34,071 nt of DNA from Chara braunii (lineage: Eukaryota; Streptophyta; Charophyceae; Charales; Characeae), in NCBI GenBank assembly GCA_003427395.1, contig BFEA01000412.1, forward strand, positions 723,612 to 757,682. Reading direction: 5' to 3'. Made by a program: the position numbers and the translations under genes. Below, piece after piece: positions 18,587 to 28,402 of the stretch. The number at the start of each line of letters is the position of its first letter. The stretch's first letter is position 1. The notes beneath the pieces were generated by a model. That model searched no databases. It worked only from the letters and a program-made list of their open reading frames with translations, and was not told the DNA's origin.

Positions 18587-20740
18587 AGGCAATTTCACTT
18601 AAGGTTTTGGGGACTCCTCTGTTCGTTGCCTTGGGGGGCGACTCTGTTATTGACCTAGAGTGGATAGTATTACGGGGGATATCTTGGCAGTGCTGAATTC
18701 GCAGTGGAGCCAACCCGACTTATGAGATCCGAGCTATATGTTTGGGCAAGGAGGAGAAATATCTCATACCATTTCTTAGAGGGTAGCATGTTTTCACGGC
18801 TAGGGGCGAACATTGTTTTCTCATACTCACGGACAAAAAAGAGGCTGAGCTTTTTTTTTTTTTTTTTTTTGTCTTAGGAGCCACCAACATATGAGGAACT
18901 TGAATTGGCACCAAAAGAAGTTCAGTTCGTGTACTTACTAGTTTCAGATGAAATGCAAGTAAGCACTACCTTCATTGAGAAGCCGTGTCGTAAGAAGCAT
19001 GAGCCTGGGAAAAAAAGAAATTAGTGGGACTTGACAACATAACTCATGAATATGCTAACTTGAATAAAGGTCAATGACAATTAGCCAGGATGGTCGTTGA
19101 CCCATATGATTAGCTGTATGTTGAGTCTAAGACTTAACAGAGGGTCATTTTAGACTTGGATTGTTTTCAGATGTCTACGACACTAACAATTATTGTTTTT
19201 TTTTTCCAAGTAAGGAGACCACAACGAGCCACGTAGCAGAAACCGAGAGACACAGAATAAGGTTGAACCAAGTCGGGCGAATAATTTTATATTCGATTGA
19301 AGTATTCCCGCAATGGAGAAAGTTAAAAGTGGATCGCGACTCGACAAAAAATTTGTTGCGGACCTATCTCTTATTAACCTCGGTGATGAGCTCGACTCGG
19401 GTGGTATGATCTCCATGTCGGGTATGGATTCGAGGACGACGAGGTATGGTCGCGCTTTGACCTTTAAATCTGATTGAATTACCTTAGGCTTGTCCTACAC
19501 TACGACGCTCACATGGGGTTGTTTGAAAACGTTGAGTTTTTCAAACGGATCCGTGTTAATCGTTTCGAGCAGGTGGATAGTCAGTTGTGCGAGAGCAGTA
19601 TACCACAATAAAACTTGGAACCTTCGATGAGTTATTGATTCTTAATGTGATTCGTTTTTCAATGGACAGATGACCGACGGTCGACGAGATGTTACATATG
19701 CAAAATATTTGTTGGTGTCACTATGGATGGGGAGTTGATTCTACGAGCGAAGTGACTTTTATTGGTTCGTGACGATGCGTCGACTCGCTGGACTGAATTT
19801 ATTGGCTTCCTCATAAATGAACAAGAATATTTTTTTTAACTCGCACGCGGACGTTTTTGTAAATGTGGCGCGACTTCTAGATAAATTTTATAGGTATACT
19901 ATATTTTTTCATTGCGCGAGCAGCCTCCAATATCTTTCTCAAGTCATTATGAGCGTTAAGATTACCATATCCGATAATCATTACGACAAGCACCTCTTTC
20001 GGATGTGTCAACCTTATCGTTTCATAGTATGGAGGCTGACTTCACAAACAGTTCGAGTTATGCGAGAGATTTGCGCCACCACTTTGAATTTTAATGACGA
20101 GGAGCTTGTACGACTTGACGACATAGAAGCTGATGCCCAAGAGAGACGACAACTGTATCATGGCGAAACATATTTTTGTGAACTTTGTTCCCCAATAAGG
20201 CTATCTTGGGGACCACGTCGGATTGTTCCTATGTTCGAGCCATTGTTATTTTACTAGGCTTGACAAGATAATCTAAAATAATAATAATAATAATAAATCA
20301 TTTTAGATAAGACCACTAAGATAAAAAGTATCCAGGTTGCCCCGATGATGATACATTTATGCTAAGGCATTGATGGTGAGGTGGAATGATTGACTTTGAC
20401 ACCATATCGCATTAAACCACCGCTCCCCCCCGCAACCTAAAGTAAGGGGGACCGATAGGGCGATTTTTGGAATAGGCGGCTGACCTACCGGTAGCAGGGA
20501 CTGCCACGACCTGTGGATGGGTCTGAAACGTGCCAGTATGTACAGCGGCCGTAGAAAAAGGAAGGTTTTTTTTTTTTTTTTTTTTTGAGAAGCATTTAAA
20601 AAAATAATAATAATAATACTAAAAAAAAAAAAAGAAATGTTTATAAAAAAAAGAAGCATTTCGAAGTGGATGCCCGCTGGTTCAGCAACGTACGTTTTGC
20701 CCATGCCGACGGGATGATTCGGGGCATAGCTGCACTACTT
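18587..20740. other. Decayed region without recognisable genes
   Basis: The start (18591-18620) is the displaced end of unit 2 of the upstream duplication ('aatttcacttaaggttttggggactcct'-type word). The longest frame is at 19817-20257 (146 codons, plus strand). It has no recognisable motif and starts just after a T run, so it is not called as a gene. A 9-bp inverted repeat (atctaaaat/attttagat) encloses (TAA)n at 20271-20308. Poly(T) runs are at 18850-18870 and 20565-20586. Confidence 0.4.
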
Positions 20741-20924
20741 TCGAAATTCGCAAAACGAGAGTGAATCTTCCGCTAGAATATGGAAAGATACACCGCCATG
20801 AGTTTTGTTTGTTGTGCATGTCGGGAGTACTCTCGAAATTCGCAAAACGAGAGTGAATCTTTCGCTAGAATATGGAAAGATACACCGCCATGAGTTTTGT
20901 CGGTTGTGCATGTTGAGGCCCTCT
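20741..20924. repeat. Two tandem 92-bp repeats
   Basis: The word tcgaaattcgcaaaacgaga occurs at 20741 and 20833, followed in both units by gtgaatct, gctagaatatggaaagatac and accgccatgagttttgt. Differences are few, suggesting a fairly recent duplication. The apparent minus-strand frame simply repeats one peptide twice. Confidence 0.9.
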
Positions 20925-21140
20925 CTCTTGTTTTGGACTGGGGGGATTCGTGGAGCAAAACCCGCACCGTTTCATGGTGGTACCCCGTCAGTCCTGCAGT
21001 CACCCAGGTAGGCCGAGTTGAAAATGAAATCGTGAACTTTTTTTGCTCTTTTTTTGTTTTGTTTTTTGCCCTTGTGAAATTGGTCGGCGACCCCCCTCCA
21101 TTTCCGACCCGAACTCACCGGGACGTCGACTTTAGGCAAT

Positions 21141-21149
21141 GAGGGGGAG
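21141..21149 (+). other. Polypurine-tract-like site
   Basis: GAGGGGGAG followed directly by TGGTGG (from 21150) resembles the polypurine tract and TG start of a 3' LTR. A caataaag word lies about 85 bases downstream. Together with the primer-site-like sequence at 14187 it could bound a heavily decayed LTR element, but no matching pair of LTRs was demonstrated. Confidence 0.2.
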
Positions 21150-21154
21150 TGGTG

Positions 21155-22210
21155 GTTTAAGTTAAAACGGAGGTAGTCTGACTACTTTGTCGGCTACATC
21201 GAGGTTATTGTCGGAACCAACTCCCCGTCAGCGGTTCAATAAAGTATTTAATTTATTGAGTTCAAACCAAGGAGGTTGGTTTTGATTTTGTGTTATTGAC
21301 TCTATCATCTGATGTTCGTGTATCCAAGTATTGTTTGAACTCATGTTGGATTTAAATGTTTTTTCCTATCGACTAATGACCGATTAATTTCAGTATAAAT
21401 ATATTTGATCATAGTATTTTTGTTTCTTGAGTTATGCGCCTAGGAACTATGATTAAGTTTGGGTTCCACACTTGGTTCAGACCGATCTAATTGACCGACA
21501 TTTGTTTCGTGCCTAGGAGATCGGCACCTTAGGGAACGAACAACGTTTGGGTTCACTTGGCTTTTAACCAAATGTTTCCTATACTGCAGCGAGATGAGCA
21601 AACGCCGTCGACTGACCTACCTTTGTGACTGCATGTAAAAGCTTTCGCATGTGAGTCAGCAGCTCGGTAGGGATACACCCTTAAGGATGGTTACAACCTC
21701 TTAGGGAAGGGAAATTAGTCAGTTGCGCCCCGCAAAAACCTATCCTGTCGTAGGGGACCGCGGAAGGTACGGCTGGTGCACCCGGCTAGAGCGACGAGGT
21801 GGCAATGTGACCGCGTCCGTCTCGGCGATTGTGGGATTATTTATGCATTATACCCAAATTCTCTTGATTTTTTTTATTTTTATAACTCCTGCGTGACTTG
21901 GCCGGGAGGGCTGTCGCCTTTTACGAAAAAAGCGGGGCCCGATGCACTTGATAACGCAAGTATGCCCGCAGGGGTGGCACATCTTCCTTGATGTATCTGG
22001 TGGTAGACATGGGGCGTAAGGGACAGTGGCCACGTGCTTGTATTTGTTTCTTACGGTGTTGTTGGGCCGACTGCGGTGAGGATTTTCCTTTTCTTTTTGT
22101 CTCAGTTATTTTTGGTGAATACGCACTGCAAACCTGGCCTGCTTGCCAAACCTGCCCAATCTGCCTGGTCTGCTTGCCAAGCGTGCCAAATCTGCGTCCC
22201 GTGCGACGGC
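21155..22210. other. Region without recognisable genes
   Basis: No credible frame or RNA gene was found. Positions 21983-22050 repeat the segment at 13368-13435. Near 22133-22200 a short word of the type cctgcttgccaaacctgcc recurs several times, a small imperfect tandem repeat. Confidence 0.4.
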
Positions 22211-22840
22211 CCTCAGTTGTATCTTAGGGGCAAAACATAAATTTCTCCTTTTATGATAGGGGCAAAACATAAATTTATCCTTTTATGATATTACATCCAT
22301 ATAGTCCAGCCAATGTGGCTGAATGGTCCACAGGAATGACTATTGAAGAATAGGGCATGAGTTTCTAGCCATGGCCTTTTGAAAGGGGAGAGCCATTAAT
22401 CTTGATATATGTTTGGGTTTCCTCAGTTGTATCTTAGGGGCAAAACATAAATTTCTCCTTTTATGATAGGGGCAAAACATAAATTTATCCTTTTATGATA
22501 TTACATCCATATAGTCCAGCCAATGTGGCTGAATGGTCCACAGGAATGACTATTGAAGAATAGGGCATGAGTTTCTAGCCATGGCCTTTTGAAAGGGGAG
22601 AGCCATTAATCTTGATATATGTTTGGGTTTCCTCAGTTGTATCTTAGGGGCAAAACATAAATTTCTCCTTTTATGATAGGGGCAAAACATAAATTTATCC
22701 TTTTATGATATTACATCCATATAGTCCAGCCAATGTGGCTGAATGGTCCACAGGAATGACTACTGAAGAATAGGGCACGAGTTTCTAGCCATGGCCTTTT
22801 GAAAGGGGAGAGCCATTAATCTTGATATATGTTTGGGTTT
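22211..22840. repeat. Three tandem 210-bp repeats, nearly identical
   Basis: Units start cctcagttgtatcttagggg at 22211, 22421 and 22631 and end at gtttgggttt. The first two are identical as far as I can read. The third has two visible substitutions (actattga to actactga, gcatgag to gcacgag). Each unit contains an internal ~33-bp duplication (aggggcaaaacataaattt). A tggctgaatgg word resembles a pol III A-box, but no complete tRNA could be folded. The near-identity indicates very recent amplification. Confidence 0.95.
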
Positions 22841-22844
22841 CCTT

Positions 22845-22897
22845 GGGGTTTCGAACACCGGATCTGTTTTCCAACAGTTATAAGTGTGTTCCAGTCG
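22845..22897 (-). ncRNA. tRNA-like fragment
   Basis: On the minus strand this reads tggaacac, then ctgtt-ggaaaa-cag, resembling an anticodon arm, then ggtgttcgaaacccc, resembling a T-arm/B-box. The acceptor stem does not close. It lies directly after the third 210-bp unit. A tRNA pseudogene or SINE end is possible. Confidence 0.25.
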
Positions 22898-22964
22898 AAA
22901 ATCTGCTTCTGAGTCAGATGGATAAAATAATGTGAAGGCGCGTCAGGAATGCTGATGCGCGTGC

Positions 22965-23146
22965 ACTTCCTGTGTTGTCCGAATGGGGAAAGCACAACTT
23001 CCTGTGCTGTCCGAATGGGGAAAGCAGAAATCAATCGTATGCGAAACGGGCGCGATCGCCGGTGTCCTGCGGTGCCGTCTTCCCCCGAAAAGAGCGCGCC
23101 CGAAATACCGCCACCGTGACCGTGCGTTCTATTCGGGGGAAGACGG
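22965..23146. repeat. 32-bp tandem pair and a 15-bp perfect GC-rich inverted repeat
   Basis: Two near-identical 32-bp units (acttcctgtg(t/c)tgtccgaatg) lie at 22965 and 22997. Just after, ccgtcttcccccgaa (23075-23089) is exactly complementary to ttcgggggaagacgg (23132-23146) across a 42-base loop, enough to form a strong hairpin. It may be the end of an unknown element. The minus-strand frame over it (22816-23292) was not recognised. Confidence 0.7.
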
Positions 23147-23312
23147 TAGCTGACGTGGCGGGCGTTGGGAGAGACGAAACCGTTTTCTGAGATGATGGCG
23201 TGGCACATCGTGTGAGAGCTTGCCGTCGATAGTGTCAGGCAAGACGACGGAGTAATGCGGCGAGATCTATGGAGTGTTTCATGCACATGCATTCCCTATA
23301 GATGAGATCAGA

Positions 23313-23369
23313 AATTTGAGGGGTGACCTTTTTTTTTTTTTTTTTTTTTTTAATTTGAGGGGTGACCTT
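23313..23369. repeat. Poly(T) flanked by 18-bp direct repeats
   Basis: The word aatttgaggggtgacctt occurs at 23313-23330 and 23352-23369 with about 21 T between. This looks like a retroposed poly(A) tail with target-site duplication, a minimal insertion on the minus strand. A third, degenerate version near 23388-23407 offers the alternative that the word belongs to a short tandem repeat interrupted by T. Confidence 0.6.
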
Positions 23370-23875
23370 GTTCTCTAGATGAGTTGAGAAATTTGGGGGG
23401 CTGGCCTTGGTTCTTCACTACGGTAAATTTTGGAAAGAGCACGTCCGGTGTCACGTGCGTGGTAGGGATGTGGGAACCACGTGGCTATGGCGGTTCGTGA
23501 TTGCGGCAGCAATTTAGGATGGCAGGTACCAAGCTTTGATGGCATGCTTCGGTTTCGGTCACGGCATATGACAGGCAGTTTATAGGGGTTAAAACGAGGG
23601 ATGGGGGGGGCTGTCCACAGCATACCACGCTGTGGACCCTGCCGTTTTGCGAAGCAGGGATGCAGCGAGTGTTGTGCCAGTAATGCAGCGCAATGGAACT
23701 GGAGCCGTCGGATTAATGCCCGCCCGACGGTGGAGGGCGAACTGATCGTCGTGCTGAAGAGCAGCAGGAGAAGGGGAGGAGGAGGAAGGAGCAAGGAATG
23801 TGCAAGAAGAATCAGCCGCCGCGGGTGGGCGGAACAACAGAAATTGGCGCGGAGTGAGTGGCGGGCCAAAGGCCT
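23370..23875. other. Region without recognisable genes upstream of the minisatellite
   Basis: Minus-strand frames here (23375-23869 and the end of 23589-24572) are low in complexity or driven by the adjacent repeats and are not called. The area may include distal promoter sequence for the carrier gene, but no TATA box or other clear element was seen. Confidence 0.35.
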
Positions 23876-24400
23876 CGTAACGGAGCAGGTAACGGAGCAG
23901 ATTGTGTTGTAACGGATAGCAGTGAAGGAAGCGGGGACAAGGATGCGGAGCTCCTCTGATTAAGTGGGGACGTGCGGTAACGGAGCAGACAAGGGAGCAG
24001 ATAACGGAGCAGACAAGGGAGCAGATAACGGAGCAGACAAGGGAGCAGATAACGGAGCAGATAACGGAGCAGATAACGGAGCAGATTGTGTTGNANCGGA
24101 AAGCAGTGAAGGAAGCGGGGACACGGATGCGGCAATGACGGGTTAAGCTCCTCTCATTAAGTGGACGTGCGGTAACGGAGCAGACAAGGGAGCAGATAAC
24201 GGAGCAGATAACGGAGCAGATAGCGGAGCAGATAACGGAGGAGATTGGGCTGGTAACGAGAGAAGAAAAGGAAGCGGGGGCAAGGATGCGGCGATGAAGG
24301 GGAAAGTCCCTCTGGTCAAGTGGACGGTTGGTAACGGAGCAGATAACGGAGGAGATAACGGAGGAGATAACGGAGGAGATAACGGAGGAGATAGGTTTTA
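23876..24400. repeat. 12-bp minisatellite (ggagcagataac) with higher-order units
   Basis: Runs of a 12-bp unit, variously ggagcagataac, ggagcagacaag and ggaggagataac, occur in four blocks starting near 23876, 23975, 24171 and 24331. The blocks are separated by a longer shared segment (gaaggaagcggggacaaggatgcgg, then ctc..aagtgg). This gives a higher-order repeat of about 160-200 bp. Because 12 is divisible by three, both strands have open frames through it (N-G-A-D on plus, V-I-C-S on minus), which are not genes. Two N (24094, 24096) fall inside. It ends about 165 bp before the ATG of the carrier gene and could lie in its promoter or 5' leader. Confidence 0.9.
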
Positions 24401-24565
24401 TAACTGAGAGTAGAGAAGGTGGGGGAGGGAAGGGTGCGGCGATATGGAAGGGAATGCATCGTGAAAGTAATGAGGGAGAGAAGGTAGTGGCCCATTGCGA
24501 GCGGTCGGAGGTGTGAGGTCGGGGTAGAGAGGAGCGCAGGAGTGTGGGAGGGAGAGGGAGGCGGG

Positions 24566-27500
24566 ATGACATTGGACATGGATTCGACGTTGCCCGTGAG
24601 GGAAGCGCTTGTCCGCGGCGGCGGGGGCTTTGATTGGCCTACTGGGGCATTCCAGGCGCTAGAGGCGCAAGCCGCGCGTTTGAGAAGCTGCCTGTGCCGT
24701 CATCAACAACAGCACAACAGGTACACGATTGATAAAAAGAGCAAGGCGGCGGGGGTGGGGGTGGGCAAGGCAGCATCTTCCGCGCCAATCGCCGCCCCCG
24801 CCTCCGCTCCCGCTCTCACCATCTGGGCGCCACAGAAGCAGCAGCAGCAGCCGCAACAGCAACAGCAACAGCAAGGGCAATGCCACTTGCAATACTGCCA
24901 TGGGGAGGCGCACGTCACATCTAGCCCGGCAGTCGCATTACCCAACAATCTTGGAACGAATGAGAAACGGACACGTGGCAGAGATTCCTGGAACTTACTC
25001 TCGGATGCTCCTCCTCCTCCTCCTCCTCCTCCTCCTCTCCATGTTCTTTCCTCCATCGCCGCCTTGTCTTCGCACGCTTGCCCCTCCTCTGCTACCTCGT
25101 CTTCTCCCTCTTGTCCCTCCGCTGCCGCCTCGTCTTCTCCCCGCCCCTCTCCCGCCTCTGCCACATTAACGACCACTTCCTTCCCCTCCGCTGTTGTGAC
25201 CTCCGTCAATTGTAAGAGTAGTGGCGGGAAACGTAGAGGAGGGTGCAATGGCGGGAAGTGCTGGCTGAGCGGTGTGTCGCCCTCCGGTGTCCGAGGTGGC
25301 ACGTCTTTAGGTCGCAATGGGTTCTCTGCATCTGGTCAGAATCTAGGGTGCTCAGCCCCCGGAGGATGTGGGGTCGGGGGCTTGGGAGAGCAGTTGTTGC
25401 AAACGATTCTGGGCGCTGTGCTAGTCGTCGGCTCGTGGCCGCCATCGCCAAGGCGGCGGAAAGCAGAGGACTTCGGAACGCATTGTGGTCCTGCCCTCTC
25501 CCCCCCTCCTCCTGCATCATCGTCGTCCTCCTCCAGCCCATGGCCTCCATCGTCAAGGCGGCGGAAAGGAGAGGACACCACAAGGCATTGCGATTCTTCC
25601 GTCTCGCCCTCTGCTGCGTCCTTCTCATGCTCCTCCTCCTCCTCCAGTCCCTCCTGTTGCAGTGTCGTAGTTGACAACGTTGTGACGGCGACGAAGGTCA
25701 GGGAGAGTTCCAGCGATGGCGGCGGGATAGGGAAGAAAATGAAGACGAAGGAGATGTCGGCGGAGGGAACGGTCACAGCGATCCCGATCATGGGCGGGTT
25801 GCCTGCCCGGCTTGCAAAGATCTCCATAATTATGCCCTTTCATCAGGCCGCTCCCGCAGCAGCTCTCCGGACGGGAGGGCAAGCAGAAGGAGGAGCAGAA
25901 AGAGGGCGGCAAGCTACTGACCCCGCCGCCGCCGACGAGGAGGCTGTGAAGGGGGAGAGGGATGAGTCCCTACCGCCGGGGGTGTCAAGTCGTTGCGCAC
26001 TCGATTCCAGCCTTGCCACTCACTATCACTCCGAGCAGCCCCCTCCTCCTCCAGCGCGCACTGCATCGGGATCGCTCGGGGTGCCGTTTGCGGACCTGCG
26101 CCGGGTCACGTTGGGACAGCTCACTCGTGCCCTGGAAAAGACACTGCACTGGGAGGCTGGCGGCAACGCGGACCACTTGAAAGAACAGGGTTTGGTGCGT
26201 CTGGAGTTGGGAGAGGTGGGGGGGGTGGAGGTAGCTGCTGAGGTCGAAGGGAAGTCGAATCTAGAGGATGCGGCGGTGGCAAGAGATGAACAGGTTGGCG
26301 GGATCAATGTGGTCGGCGGGAGGAGGAGGAAAAGGGCTGGCTTGCGGCAGCATCTGCTGGCAGGAGGAGGAAAAAGAGCGGGAGAGGCACGCTCAGGGAC
26401 TAGACTGAAATTCGCCACCTTCGCTAGGCTTCAAAGCGACCCTAGGTCGGAATCAGAGGAGGGGGGGCAGGCACAGCAAGAAGACGACGGCGTTGCAAGG
26501 AGCAGCAACGGGGGGTCGGCGGCGGCGACGATTGAGACCACTAGCGCCGCCCCCCCCGCCGTCCCCCGCCGCTCGCCGCTGCCCCCGGCCGCCGCCGCCG
26601 CCGCCGCCGCGGGGAGCGAGCATTATGATGGCCCTCCGGTGGGGGGGGGGGGATTGGACAAGGCGGAGGAGGATTCTGCGGCGAATCGCACGGCCCCGCG
26701 ATCATCTTTCTTAAAACTTCTGGCGTCGATCAAGATGCCCCGTTTGCCGGACCTGCACGCGATCCCGATCCCGATCTCTTCGTCTCTCGTCGCGGCCTCG
26801 TTGTCCGACATTGCGGATATGGTGCCCGTGATGAGGAAGGGCAATTACCCGGACAGAAAGCGGTTGGTATCGGTTCAAGACTTCTACAGGTACACGGAAG
26901 CAGAAGGGAGGCGGCTGTTCGACGAGCTGGACAGAGACGGAGATGGTCAAGTGACGCTGGAGGATCTTGAAGTGGCAATGAAGAAGCGAAGGCTCCCTCA
27001 AGACTACGCGAAGTGTTTCTTGCGACGAACGAGGAAGCACTTTCTTGCCAAGTCGTTCGGTTGGGAGGACTTTCGATCGTTGATGGATGAGAAGGAGCCG
27101 TCTATGCTCCGTGCATTCAATTCCCTGAACCTGACGGCATCAGGGACCCTCCAGAAAGGGCAGGTACTTGCCTCTCTAAAGCGTGCAGGACTGCCAGCCA
27201 CAGATGACAATGCCGATGCTATGATCCGCTTCCTGAATGCTGATCTCGATGGCCGCATTGCCTATGGGCATTTCCGCAATTTCCTCATCCTCCTCCCCCG
27301 GGAACGATTGGGAGATGACCCTAGTATGGTGTGGTTTGAAGCGGCAACCGTCGTGCCGATGGTGCCCCCGTCTGCCCCTGTGGGGAGTGTGCTGAAGTCG
27401 GCGCTTGCGGGTGGGCTAGTATCAGGCTTATCTACGTCGATGATGTACCCCCTGGACACGTTGAAGACGAGAGTTCAAGCCTCGACTCTGTCATTGAGTG

Positions 27501-28402
27501 AGGTTCTTGCTCGGGTTCCCGAAGCAGGAGTGAGGGGGCTGTACAGGGGAGCAGTTCCCGCTATCGTTGGCCAGTTTTCCAGCCATGGCTTAAGAACTGG
27601 GGTCATGGAAGTGACCAAGCTGCTCCTGAAGAACGTTGCCCCGGATTTGCCCGCCATGCAAGTCCAGTCCCTTGCGTCGTTATCCAGCACGATCATCGGG
27701 ACTGCGTTCAGGATACCCTGTGAGGTAATGAAGCAGAGGCTGCAAGCAGGGCTGTACAAGAATCTCGGAGAGGCAATTGCCGGGACGATGAAGATGGACG
27801 GCATCAAAGGGTTCTTTAGGGGCACAGGGGTTACTCTTTGCAGAGAAGTCCCCTTCTACGTCGCAGGAATGGTCATCTATGAGGAGATGAAGAAGGTCGC
27901 CAACAGCTTGTTGAAACGTCAGCTGAAGCCGTGGGAGACGATCGCTGTAGGTGGTTTGTCTGGAGGCCTTGCGGCCATCATGACAACTCCGTTCGATGTC
28001 ATGAAGACTAGAATGATGACTTCCAGCCCTGGCACGACTGTCACAATGTCAGGCATTGCCTGGTCGATCATCCGAAACGAAGGAGCGCTGACACTGTTCA
28101 AGGGTTGTCTACCAAGGTTTTTCTGGATTGCCCCGCTGGGGGCAATGAACTTTGCGGGATACGAGCTGGCAAAAAGAGCTATGGAGAAGAAAGACGAGGA
28201 ACAAGAGGTGGAGGGGTATCGACGGCTGAGCTCGCCAGCATTGTCTGCATCAACAAAGCCGCCGCCACCGGACCGGAAAGATGCTGCTAGCAGCAAGAGA
28301 CGACTGAAAACCTCCTCCTCTTCTGTAGGAGCAGTCCCTGCGGGACTCTCGAAAAGCAACGCCCGGGAAACCAAGGCCAAAACGGTGGTGCAACCTTTCT
28401 AA
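24566..28402 (+). CDS. SAMTL: EF-hand / mitochondrial carrier fusion protein, SAMTL-like (1278 aa)
   Basis: A single uninterrupted frame is related to the plant SAMTL (S-adenosylmethionine carrier-like) proteins, predicted calcium-linked organelle carriers. Residues 1-~710 are low complexity: Q-rich 91-108, P/S-rich ~145-215, poly-A ~675-686. A moderately complex block follows (~713-780). The EF-hand loop DRDGDGQVTLED is at 789-800, and a degenerate EF-like loop is at 891-902 (NADLDG). Three carrier repeats have signatures PLDTLKTR (P962), PCEVMKQR (P1051) and PFDVMKTR (P1142), with LYRG, FFRG and LFKG words after each. The C-terminal tail is S/K-rich. The EF-hand-to-carrier part is very close to the Arabidopsis protein as I recall it, which totals roughly 800 residues, so this N-terminus is greatly extended. 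The start is the first in-frame ATG, and a later start is possible. No introns are visible. Transport of SAM is inferred from family only. Confidence 0.88.
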   Translation: MTLDMDSTLPVREALVRGGGGFDWPTGAFQALEAQAARLRSCLCRHQQQHNRYTIDKKSKAAGVGVGKAASSAPIAAPASAPALTIWAPQKQQQQPQQQQQQQGQCHLQYCHGEAHVTSSPAVALPNNLGTNEKRTRGRDSWNLLSDAPPPPPPPPPLHVLSSIAALSSHACPSSATSSSPSCPSAAASSSPRPSPASATLTTTSFPSAVVTSVNCKSSGGKRRGGCNGGKCWLSGVSPSGVRGGTSLGRNGFSASGQNLGCSAPGGCGVGGLGEQLLQTILGAVLVVGSWPPSPRRRKAEDFGTHCGPALSPPPPASSSSSSSPWPPSSRRRKGEDTTRHCDSSVSPSAASFSCSSSSSSPSCCSVVVDNVVTATKVRESSSDGGGIGKKMKTKEMSAEGTVTAIPIMGGLPARLAKISIIMPFHQAAPAAALRTGGQAEGGAERGRQATDPAAADEEAVKGERDESLPPGVSSRCALDSSLATHYHSEQPPPPPARTASGSLGVPFADLRRVTLGQLTRALEKTLHWEAGGNADHLKEQGLVRLELGEVGGVEVAAEVEGKSNLEDAAVARDEQVGGINVVGGRRRKRAGLRQHLLAGGGKRAGEARSGTRLKFATFARLQSDPRSESEEGGQAQQEDDGVARSSNGGSAAATIETTSAAPPAVPRRSPLPPAAAAAAAAGSEHYDGPPVGGGGLDKAEEDSAANRTAPRSSFLKLLASIKMPRLPDLHAIPIPISSSLVAASLSDIADMVPVMRKGNYPDRKRLVSVQDFYRYTEAEGRRLFDELDRDGDGQVTLEDLEVAMKKRRLPQDYAKCFLRRTRKHFLAKSFGWEDFRSLMDEKEPSMLRAFNSLNLTASGTLQKGQVLASLKRAGLPATDDNADAMIRFLNADLDGRIAYGHFRNFLILLPRERLGDDPSMVWFEAATVVPMVPPSAPVGSVLKSALAGGLVSGLSTSMMYPLDTLKTRVQASTLSLSEVLARVPEAGVRGLYRGAVPAIVGQFSSHGLRTGVMEVTKLLLKNVAPDLPAMQVQSLASLSSTIIGTAFRIPCEVMKQRLQAGLYKNLGEAIAGTMKMDGIKGFFRGTGVTLCREVPFYVAGMVIYEEMKKVANSLLKRQLKPWETIAVGGLSGGLAAIMTTPFDVMKTRMMTSSPGTTVTMSGIAWSIIRNEGALTLFKGCLPRFFWIAPLGAMNFAGYELAKRAMEKKDEEQEVEGYRRLSSPALSASTKPPPPDRKDAASSKRRLKTSSSSVGAVPAGLSKSNARETKAKTVVQPF

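Noticed and set aside
20128-20168. ctgatgc ... gcgaaac resembling a hammerhead
   Set aside because: Core A9 is C, and stem II and the cleavage triplet are missing.
19817-20257. 146-codon plus-strand frame considered as a retroelement protein
   Set aside because: No integrase, RT, protease or zinc-knuckle motif could be found in it or in adjacent frames.
22290-22420. tRNA-Ser-like folding in the 210-bp unit (tggctgaatgg, ttgaa)
   Set aside because: The anticodon stem does not close with a normal loop, there is no T-arm TTCRA word and no acceptor stem.
22211-22840. CRISPR-like array
   Set aside because: The units are contiguous 210-bp tandem repeats without unique spacers, in a eukaryotic context. 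The same applies to the other arrays in the window.
23150-23192. Possible third hammerhead core (ctgacgt ... gacgaaac)
   Set aside because: The invariant A9 of the core is T and no stem II can be formed.
22816-23292. 158-codon minus-strand frame
   Set aside because: It crosses the 32-bp tandem pair and the 15-bp hairpin, has no recognisable domain and an uncharacteristic composition.
23589-24572. 327-codon minus-strand frame with V-I-C-S repeats
   Set aside because: It is open only because the 12-bp minisatellite unit is a multiple of three. It contains N and overlaps the region upstream of the real gene.
24703-25827. Several 140-204 codon frames on both strands inside the carrier gene
   Set aside because: They are shadows in GC-rich low-complexity coding sequence. 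The sense frame contains the conserved domains.
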